In this document: positions 1 through 5,590 of the stretch, piece after piece | Layout of the letters: each line of letters opens with the position of its first letter | Numbering within the stretch: position 1 is the stretch's first letter | Assembly: GCF_002943415.1 (NCBI RefSeq) | Contig: NZ_PTQZ01000116.1 | Location: 1-5,590 of the forward strand | Length of the DNA: 5,590 nt | Source of the DNA: Amnimonas aquatica | GTDB taxonomy: Bacteria > Pseudomonadota > Gammaproteobacteria > Pseudomonadales > Moraxellaceae | Direction: 5' to 3' | Notes under the pieces: model-generated | The model's database searches: none | Seen by the model: the letters and a program-made list of their open reading frames with translations, nothing else | What the model was told of the DNA's origin: nothing | Made by a program: the position numbers and the translations under genes

Positions 1-63
1 ATGGCGACACCGGCCGGTCGCACGGGCTGTAATTTCGGGTAACCATTCCGCACTTGGTCTTGG

Positions 64-91
64 TTTACAGCCGTAACGATATCGGTACACT
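64..91 (+). promoter_or_regulatory. candidate sigma70 promoter for accA-tilS
   Basis: A -35-like hexamer TTTACA (64-69, 5 of 6 consensus positions) is followed after 16 bases by a -10-like hexamer TACACT (86-91, 4 of 6). Transcription would start near base 98, leaving a leader of only about 20 bases before the accA start at 118, just enough for the ribosome binding site at 108-112. The rest of bases 1-63 shows no recognisable gene: the three forward frames close at 32, 42 and 76, and none of their short tails could be assigned to a family. In many gammaproteobacteria dnaE lies upstream of accA, but I could not confirm its end here. The promoter is inferred from hexamer match and spacing only. 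Confidence 0.4.
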
Positions 92-107
92 CGGCGCAAC
101 GACCGAT

Positions 108-112
108 GGAAG
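108..112 (+). promoter_or_regulatory. ribosome binding site deciding the accA start
   Basis: GGAAG at 108-112 lies five bases before the ATG at 118. It overlaps the earlier in-frame ATG at 106, so it can only serve the later one. Together with the match of the protein from residue 1 to the usual AccA N-terminus, this favours 118 as the start. Confidence 0.65.
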
Positions 113-117
113 TCATC

Positions 118-1086
<969 letters not shown>

Positions 1087-1109
1087 GGCCGGCAGCCGCC
1101 GGTACCGAC

Positions 1110-2486
1110 ATGAGCGCGCACGAGGCGAGCCATCCGCTGGGCGCGCTGCGTGCCTTCCTGACCGCCCGGCGTGCCGATGCGCCGGGCATTCGTGGTCTGG
1201 TGCTCGCCCACAGCGGCGGCCCCGATTCCCTGACCCTGCTGCTGGCGGCGGCGCAGATCGCGCCGCTGCTGGGCTGCCGCCTGCGTGCGCTGCACGTGCA
1301 CCACGGCCTGCATGCCGATGCCGATGCCTGGGCCGCACAGGCCATGGCGCAAGCCGCCGCGGTTTCGGTGCCTTGTGATGTGCTGCGGGTCCGCGTGCCG
1401 GCCGGTGCCAGCATCGAGGCGACGGCGCGGGCCGCACGCTACGACGCGCTGACTGCGTGTCTGGCGACCGACGAAGCGCTGCTGCTGGCGCATCACCTGG
1501 ATGACCAGGCCGAGACCCTGCTGCTGCGGCTGATGCGCGGCGCCGGCCTGCACGGTCTGGCCGGCATGCGGCCGGTATCTGCCTGGCGCGCGCCGGACGG
1601 CCGCGAGACCGCACGCTGGCGGCCCTGGCTGAGCCTGCCGCGCGAGGCCCTGGCGCGCTGGCGCCCGCGGGCCGAAGCCTGCCTGCGCAGCCATGACCCC
1701 CTGATGCCAGCCGGTGCGCTGGACCCGGTGCACGACCCCGCCAACAGCGACCCGCGCTTTGACCGCACCCTCCTGCGCCACGAGCTGCTGCCGCTGCTGT
1801 CCCGGCGCTGGCCGGAGGCCGCCGGCCAGCTCGCCCGCAGTGCCCGGCAGCTGGCCGGGCAGGCGCAGGCGCTGGATGCGCTGGCGGATGACTGGCTGGC
1901 GCGGGCGGTGCTGCCGTCCGGCGCCTTGTCGCTGCCGCTGCTGACCGGGCTGGATGACGTCACGTTGCAGGCCGTGGTATCGCGCTGGCTGTCCGTGCGC
2001 GGTGCGCCGTCACTGCCGGTACGTTACTGGTCCCGGCTGCGTGCCGAGCTGCTGCGGGCGAGGGCGGACAGTCTGCCGCAGCTGGCGTGGGCCGGATGGT
2101 CGTTGCGGCGCTACCGCGAAGCCGTGTATCTGCTGGCGGATGCCTCGTTGCAGGCGCTGCCCGCCGGGGGCGCGGACTGGCCGGACCCGAGGGTGCCGTT
2201 ACAGTGGGCTGGCCGGGAGTGGCTTGCGGCCGAGCTGGTGCCGGGCTTGGCCGAGGATGACCCGCGCCTGGTGCTGCCGTGGCGGCTGGCACCGCGCCGG
2301 GGTGGCGAGCGCTGGCGGCCGCCGGGCAAGGCGCATTCGGTGTCGGTGAAGCACTGGTGCCAGGAAATGGGGATTCCGCCGTGGGAGCGGGGTAGGGTGG
2401 TTTGTCTGTGGGTGGGAGAGGCAGTGCTGGCGGTGGTGCCGGTCTCGACGGGTGATGCCGGCCTCGCGGCATCACCAGCGCCATGA
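1110..2486 (+). CDS. tilS: tRNA(Ile)-lysidine synthase
   Basis: TilS uses ATP to attach lysine to C34 of the CAU anticodon of a minor tRNA(Ile), giving lysidine. This switches both codon reading (AUA) and charging from Met to Ile. The 458-residue protein has the expected order of domains. An N-terminal PP-loop ATPase carries the pyrophosphate-binding SGGPDS (35-40), VHHGLHADAD (63-72), EATARAARYDAL (103-114) and HHLDDQAETLLLRLMRGAG (128-146). DPANSD...FDRTLLRHELLPLL (209-230) is the conserved tRNA-contacting segment. A more divergent middle follows. The C-terminal TilS domain is marked by RRGGERWRPPGK (396-407) and WCQEMGIPPWERGR (416-429). Length is normal for the family. It starts 23 bases after the accA stop with no clear Shine-Dalgarno sequence, so translation may depend partly on ribosomes leaving accA. 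A hairpin terminator follows the stop within about five bases. Confidence 0.95.
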   Translation: MSAHEASHPLGALRAFLTARRADAPGIRGLVLAHSGGPDSLTLLLAAAQIAPLLGCRLRALHVHHGLHADADAWAAQAMAQAAAVSVPCDVLRVRVPAGASIEATARAARYDALTACLATDEALLLAHHLDDQAETLLLRLMRGAGLHGLAGMRPVSAWRAPDGRETARWRPWLSLPREALARWRPRAEACLRSHDPLMPAGALDPVHDPANSDPRFDRTLLRHELLPLLSRRWPEAAGQLARSARQLAGQAQALDALADDWLARAVLPSGALSLPLLTGLDDVTLQAVVSRWLSVRGAPSLPVRYWSRLRAELLRARADSLPQLAWAGWSLRRYREAVYLLADASLQALPAGGADWPDPRVPLQWAGREWLAAELVPGLAEDDPRLVLPWRLAPRRGGERWRPPGKAHSVSVKHWCQEMGIPPWERGRVVCLWVGEAVLAVVPVSTGDAGLAASPAP

Positions 2487-2490
2487 CATG

Positions 2491-2516
2491 AAAAAGGGGC
2501 GCATGGCGCCCCTTTT
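2491..2516. terminator. bidirectional rho-independent terminator
   Basis: AAAAGGGGCGC (2492-2502) and GCGCCCCTTTT (2506-2516) are perfect 11-base complements separated by the three bases ATG. The GC core is flanked by A-run and T-run, so either strand reads as a hairpin followed by T: TTTTCCTT after the stem on the + strand, TTTTT on the - strand. It lies 4 bases after the tilS stop and 14 bases beyond the monooxygenase stop, exactly between two converging genes, and would end both transcripts. Confidence 0.9.
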
Positions 2517-2530
2517 CCTTCGTGCCGGCT

Positions 2531-4093
2531 TCAGCCCCGGCCCAGCGCGCCCTTCAGCGGCGCCGTCACCAGATCGGCCACGGTGCTGGCGGCCCTGAGG
2601 GCGCGCTGCTCCAGACCGGACGGCTTCTTGCCGACCTTGCCGTCGAACTCCAGGATATCGTCCGCGATGCTGCTGTAGCGCAGCACCGGAATGTCGGACA
2701 TGTAGTCCTGGGTGATTTTCCACGGCGCCGACTTGCCCTGGCGCGGCAGGCGATCCGCGGCGCGGCGCACATAGCCAGCCGACAGGCTGCCGAACACGGT
2801 GTCTTCGGTGAGCTGGCTTTCGTCGCCACGTGCCTTGAAGGTCCTGTAGCCCTTCTTGTCCATGTGCTGGAGCACGCGGCAGAAGTACTCGGAGGCGATG
2901 TCCGCCTTCAGGGTCCAGGAGGCGTTGGTGTAGCCGAAGATCATGGCGGCGTTGGGCACGCCGTCGACCAGCACGCCCTTGTAGGTCAGTTTCTGGCTGA
3001 TCGGGATCGCCGCACCGTCGATGCTCACGGCCACGCCGCCGAGCAGCTGCACGTCCAGGCCGGTGGCGGTGACGATGATGTCGGCTTTGATCTCCTGGCC
3101 CGACTTCAGCAGGATGCCATCCTTGGTGAAACGCTGGATGTGATCGGTCTCGATCGAGGCCTTGCCCTCGCGCAGCACCTTGAACAGGTCGCCGTTGGGC
3201 ACCACGCAGAGGCGCTGGTCCCACGGATTGTAGCTGGGCGAGAAGTGGCGGATGTCGACGTTGCTGCCCTTGAGCTGGCGCTTGGCCATGCCCAGGATGA
3301 AGCGGCGCACGACCTGCGGCTTGGCACGCGCGGTCTGGTAGAGCAGACGCTGGATGCCGATGTTGCGGGCGCGGTTGAGACGGTAGGCGACCTTGGCCGG
3401 CAGGGCGGCCTGCAGGACGCGGCTGAGCGGATCGACCGCCGGCACCGACAGGATGTAGGTCGGCGAGCGCTGCAGCATGGTGACGTGCTCGGCCTTGTCG
3501 GTCATGTTCGGCACCAGCGTGATGGCGGTGGCGCCGGAGCCGATGATGACCACGCGCTTGCCGCTGTAGTCGAAGTTCTCCGGCCAGAACTGCGGGTGCA
3601 CGATCTGGCCCTTGAAGTCCTTCTCGCCCGGGAAGTCGGGGCGGAAGCCGGTGTCGTAGTTGTAGTAGCCGGTGCAGCCGAGCAGGAAGCGGGCCGTCCA
3701 GGTCTCGGGGTTGCCACCCTGTTCGTCGGTGGTGCTGACGGTCCAGAGCTGATCCTTCGAGGACCAGTCGGCCGTGGCGACCTTGCGACCGAAGCGGATG
3801 GCCTTGTCGACGCCGTATTCCTCGGCGGCCTCGGCGACGTACTGCTTGATCGAGGCACCGTCGGCGAGCACGCGCGGCGACAGCCAGGGCTTGAAGTTGA
3901 AACCGAAGGTGTACATGTCGGAATCGGAGCGGATGCCCGGATAGCGGAACAGGTCCCAGGTGCCGCCGACGGCGTTGCGACGCTCGAGGATGGCGATGCT
4001 CTTGTCCGGGCACTTGCGCTTCAGGTGGCAGGCCGCGCCGATGCCGGACAGGCCTGCGCCGATGATGAGGACGTCTTGGTGCTGAATGGTCAT
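2531..4093 (-). CDS. EthA-like flavin-dependent Baeyer-Villiger monooxygenase
   Basis: This is a class B flavoprotein monooxygenase. Such enzymes use FAD, NADPH and O2 to insert oxygen next to a carbonyl (ketone to ester) or onto a heteroatom such as sulfur. The 520-residue product shows an N-terminal FAD-binding Rossmann motif GAGLSG (12-17), GGTWDLFRYPGIRSDSDMY (43-61), the Baeyer-Villiger fingerprint FxGxxxHxxxW exactly fulfilled at F160, G162, H166 and W170, a second NADPH-type motif GSGATA (185-190), NPWDQRLCVVPNGDL (289-303) and TATGLD (342-347). It resembles mycobacterial EthA along its length, as I recall that sequence, but ends in a tail of roughly 25 extra residues. The ATG at 4093 is preferred over a TTG at 4126 because the flavin motif then sits at the usual distance from the N-terminus; neither has a good ribosome binding site. 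The gene lies 134 bases after fabB on the same strand and probably has its own promoter. Natural substrate unknown. Confidence 0.92.
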   Translation of the reverse strand: MTIQHQDVLIIGAGLSGIGAACHLKRKCPDKSIAILERRNAVGGTWDLFRYPGIRSDSDMYTFGFNFKPWLSPRVLADGASIKQYVAEAAEEYGVDKAIRFGRKVATADWSSKDQLWTVSTTDEQGGNPETWTARFLLGCTGYYNYDTGFRPDFPGEKDFKGQIVHPQFWPENFDYSGKRVVIIGSGATAITLVPNMTDKAEHVTMLQRSPTYILSVPAVDPLSRVLQAALPAKVAYRLNRARNIGIQRLLYQTARAKPQVVRRFILGMAKRQLKGSNVDIRHFSPSYNPWDQRLCVVPNGDLFKVLREGKASIETDHIQRFTKDGILLKSGQEIKADIIVTATGLDVQLLGGVAVSIDGAAIPISQKLTYKGVLVDGVPNAAMIFGYTNASWTLKADIASEYFCRVLQHMDKKGYRTFKARGDESQLTEDTVFGSLSAGYVRRAADRLPRQGKSAPWKITQDYMSDIPVLRYSSIADDILEFDGKVGKKPSGLEQRALRAASTVADLVTAPLKGALGRG

Positions 4094-4168
4094 GGCGTGT
4101 TGTCTCGCGCTAAGGAACGAGGACAACGTACGGAAAAGCCGTCAGTCCGTCAATATTTGACAACGCAT

Positions 4169-4174
4169 ATTGTA
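4169..4174 (-). promoter_or_regulatory. candidate -10 element for the monooxygenase gene
   Basis: On the - strand the hexamer TACAAT (5 of 6 to consensus) lies in an AT-rich patch (about 4150-4182) that stands out from the GC-rich surroundings. It would place a transcript start near 4162 and a leader of roughly 70 bases before the ATG at 4093. No good -35 hexamer lies at 16-18 bases; that position is occupied by the edge of the palindrome at 4196-4209. This fits a regulated or activator-dependent promoter, but support is weak. Confidence 0.3.
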
Positions 4175-4188
4175 AGAATTTCGCGCGC

Positions 4189-4217
4189 TGTCGGATGACC
4201 GGGCGGTCAGTCCGACA
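4189..4217. promoter_or_regulatory. nested palindrome/hairpin: possible TetR-family operator
   Basis: At 4196-4209 the sequence TGACCGGGCGGTCA is a perfect 6-base inverted repeat around two central bases. It is flanked by TGTCGGA (4189-4195) and TCCGACA (4211-4217), which are also complementary, with one unpaired base at 4210. As DNA it resembles TetR-family operators, whose half-sites often read GACC/GGTC (the NemR box is an example). As RNA from the - strand it would form a 12-pair hairpin with a 4-base loop beginning 10 bases after the fabB stop. No T-run follows on the - strand, so it is not a standard intrinsic terminator, though it could protect the 3' end of the fabAB message. Confidence 0.5.
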
Positions 4218-4227
4218 ACGCTGGTAG

Positions 4228-5442
4228 TCACACCTTGCGCAGCACCAGGGTGGCGTTGGTGCCGCCGAAGCCGAAGCTGTTGCTCATGATGGTGCGCAGA
4301 CCGGCCTGGTCGACACGCGCACGCACGATCGGCAGGCCGTCGGCCTCGGGGTCCAGCTCGCTGATGTTGGCGGAGGCGGCGATGAAATCGTCGCCCAGCA
4401 TGATCAGTGAATAGATGGCCTCGTGCACGCCGGCGGCGCCGAGGGCGTGGCCGGACAGCGACTTCGTCGAGCTGATGCGCGGGGCCTGATCGCCGAACAC
4501 CGCACGCACCGCCTTCAGCTCGGCGACATCGCCGACCGGGGTGGAGGTGCCGTGCGTGTTCAGGTAGTCGATCGGCGTGTCCACCGTGGCCAGGGCCTGG
4601 CGCATGCAGCGCTCGGCACCTTCGCCGCTGGGCGCGACCATGTCGTGGCCGTCAGAGGAAGCGCCATAGCCGACGATTTCGGCCAGGATGGTGGCGCCGC
4701 GCGCCACGGCGTGTTCATAGGCCTCGACCACCACCATGCCGCCGCCGCCGGCGATCACGAAGCCGTCGCGGTTGGCGTCGTAGGCGCGCGAAGCCTGCTC
4801 CGGGGTGTCGTTGTACTTGCTCGACATGGCGCCCATGGCGTCGAACATGCAGGACTCGGCCCAGCTTTCCTCTTCCGCGCCGCCGGCGAACACGATGTCC
4901 TGCTTGCCGAGCTGGATCTGCTCCGCGGCGTTGCCGATGCAGTGCGCGCTGGTGGCGCAGGCGGAGGCGATGGAGTAGTTCACGCCCTTGATCTGGAAAG
5001 CGGTGGCGAGGCAGGCCGACACCGTGCTCGCCATGGTGCGCGGCACCATGTACGGACCGATGCGCTTGATGCCCTTCTCGCGGGCGATGTCGGCGGCCTC
5101 GACCTGGTTGATGCTGGAGGCGCCGCCGGAACCGGCGATGAGGCCGGTGCGCGGATTGATCACCTGCTCCGGCGTCAGGCCGGCCATCTCGATGGCACGC
5201 TGCATGGCGATGTAGCCGTAGGCGGCGGCATCGCCCATGAAGCGGCGCTGCTTGCGGTCGATCAGGGCATCGAGGTCGAGGCCGGTGATGCTGCCGCTGA
5301 CCTGGCTGCGAAAGCCCATTTCGGCGTACTTCTCGTTGCGGCGTATGCCGGAGCGGCCGTGGAACAGGCTGTCCCGCACGCTGGCCCGATCATGGCCGAG
5401 GCAGGACACGATGCCGAATCCGGTGATGACGACGCGACGCAT
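4228..5442 (-). CDS. fabB: beta-ketoacyl-ACP synthase I
   Basis: FabB is the cytoplasmic condensing enzyme of type II fatty acid synthesis that elongates acyl-ACP with malonyl-ACP. It is required for extending the cis-unsaturated intermediate made by FabA. The 404-residue product matches the usual FabB length. The thiolase-fold catalytic set is complete: nucleophile Cys162 in SACATSAHC (160-168), His297 in [11 protein letters not shown] (295-305), Lys327 in [14 protein letters not shown] (325-338) and His332 in the same segment, plus the C-terminal glycine-rich [10 protein letters not shown] (388-397). These positions are one residue lower than C163, H298, K328 and H333 of E. coli FabB. The tag SACATSAHC and the closeness to E. 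coli FabB favour FabB over FabF. A strong ribosome binding site (5451-5455) lies eight bases before the ATG, and fabA ends 16 bases upstream, so fabA-fabB form one operon. Confidence 0.95.
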   Translation of the reverse strand: MRRVVITGFGIVSCLGHDRASVRDSLFHGRSGIRRNEKYAEMGFRSQVSGSITGLDLDALIDRKQRRFMGDAAAYGYIAMQRAIEMAGLTPEQVINPRTGLIAGSGGASSINQVEAADIAREKGIKRIGPYMVPRTMASTVSACLATAFQIKGVNYSIASACATSAHCIGNAAEQIQLGKQDIVFAGGAEEESWAESCMFDAMGAMSSKYNDTPEQASRAYDANRDGFVIAGGGGMVVVEAYEHAVARGATILAEIVGYGASSDGHDMVAPSGEGAERCMRQALATVDTPIDYLNTHGTSTPVGDVAELKAVRAVFGDQAPRISSTKSLSGHALGAAGVHEAIYSLIMLGDDFIAASANISELDPEADGLPIVRARVDQAGLRTIMSNSFGFGGTNATLVLRKV

Positions 5443-5450
5443 GGCAATGA

Positions 5451-5455
5451 CTCCT
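5451..5455 (-). promoter_or_regulatory. ribosome binding site of fabB
   Basis: On the - strand AGGAG lies in the 16-base gap between the fabA stop and the fabB ATG, with an 8-base spacer. It supports 5442 as the fabB start and independent initiation on a shared fabAB message. Confidence 0.8.
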
Positions 5456-5458
5456 GTA

Positions 5459-5590
5459 TCAGAAACTGTCGGTGCTGGTGAACAGGCCGACGCGCAGATC
5501 CTGCGCAGTATAGATCTCGCGACCGTCGACCAGTACCCGGCCGTCGGCGATGCCCATGACCAGCTTGCGCTCGATCACGCGCTTGACCTG
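5459..5590 (-). CDS. fabA: 3-hydroxydecanoyl-ACP dehydratase/isomerase, C-terminal part
   Basis: FabA dehydrates 3-hydroxydecanoyl-ACP and isomerises trans-2- to cis-3-decenoyl-ACP, the branch point for unsaturated fatty acids. Only the last 43 residues are inside the window; the frame is open to its right edge, so this is a cut by the window and not a truncated gene. The visible part, with [17 protein letters not shown] and [13 protein letters not shown] followed by TSTDSF, lines up with the end of E. coli FabA (RRLIMGLADGEVLVDGR, then YTASDLKVGLF). The catalytic His and Asp of the hot-dog fold lie in the missing part and cannot be checked. Its position 16 bases before fabB, on the same strand, is the classical fabAB order and strongly supports the call. 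Confidence 0.9.
   Translation of the reverse strand, partial: QVKRVIERKLVMGIADGRVLVDGREIYTAQDLRVGLFTSTDSF

Larger units (their letters stand above)
4138..4218. repeat. pair of 16-base direct repeats upstream of the monooxygenase
   Basis: The + strand reads GCCGTCAGTCCGTCAA at 4138-4153 and GCGGTCAGTCCGACAA at 4203-4218, 14 of 16 bases identical, with the core GTCAGTCCG exact in both. Start-to-start distance is 65 bases, about six helical turns. The outer copy overlaps the palindrome at 4196-4209. They could be two binding sites for one regulator; that role is inference. Confidence 0.5.

Noticed and set aside
9..18. The 10-base palindrome ACCGGCCGGT near the window start
   Set aside because: Short GC palindromes are common in such DNA, and there is no gene start nearby that it clearly controls.
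1..76. End of dnaE or another upstream gene
   Set aside because: Forward frames close at 32, 42 and 76, and none of the short tails (at most 24 residues) could be matched with confidence to the end of DnaE or any other protein.
2472..4013. A 513-codon - strand frame overlapping the monooxygenase
   Set aside because: It is rich in Arg, Gln, His and Pro with no family signature, and is an out-of-frame reading of the same gene.
4157..4162. A perfect TTGACA on the + strand, suggesting an antisense promoter into fabB
   Set aside because: The position 17 bases downstream reads TTCGCG, not a -10 hexamer, and no alternative spacing gives a good match.
2522..4198. A 558-codon open frame on the + strand opposite the monooxygenase
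   Set aside because: The translation is low-complexity, rich in Ala, Gly, Val, Asp and His, as expected from the complement of a GC-rich gene. The opposite strand encodes a protein with exact family motifs.
4189..4217. Intrinsic terminator for fabAB
   Set aside because: The hairpin is strong, but on the - strand it is followed by GCGCGCGAAATTC rather than a T-run, so I describe it as an operator or 3'-end hairpin candidate.
4423..5481. A 352-codon open frame on the + strand opposite fabB and the end of fabA
   Set aside because: It is a shadow of fabB, with biased composition and no recognisable motif, and it spans the fabA-fabB junction on the other strand.

Overview
The window is GC-rich, densely coding chromosomal DNA and looks like a member of the Gammaproteobacteria. 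Two things point there. First, accA is followed directly by tilS. Second, a fabA-fabB pair (the anaerobic unsaturated fatty acid route) encodes proteins that closely resemble the E. coli enzymes as I remember them. The species cannot be named from this window.

Layout: bases 1-117 hold no recognisable gene but carry a candidate sigma70-type promoter. The + strand then carries accA (118-1086, acetyl-CoA carboxylase alpha subunit) and, after 23 bases, tilS (1110-2486, tRNA(Ile) lysidine synthase). Just after tilS lies a strong hairpin with T-runs on both sides (2491-2516), which fits a shared bidirectional terminator between converging transcription units. The - strand carries, in transcription order, the 3' end of fabA (5590-5459, cut by the window edge), fabB (5442-4228), a 134-base non-coding gap, and an EthA-like Baeyer-Villiger monooxygenase (4093-2531).

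Function: AccA helps make malonyl-CoA, the extender for fatty acid synthesis. FabA introduces the cis double bond, and FabB elongates the unsaturated intermediates. The two ends of the window therefore both serve membrane lipid synthesis. TilS is an essential tRNA modification enzyme that appears to share a transcript with accA. The monooxygenase is the accessory gene of the window. It has both dinucleotide-binding motifs and an exact Baeyer-Villiger fingerprint; its substrate cannot be read from the sequence.

The most informative non-coding stretch is the gap between fabB and the monooxygenase. It holds a perfect 14-base palindrome of TetR-operator style nested in a larger hairpin, a pair of 16-base direct repeats (14/16 identical), and an AT-rich patch with a -10-like hexamer. 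This suggests that the monooxygenase has its own regulated promoter. I saw no mobile element, CRISPR array, tRNA or rRNA, and no convincing evidence of a new system; most of the window is ordinary housekeeping sequence.
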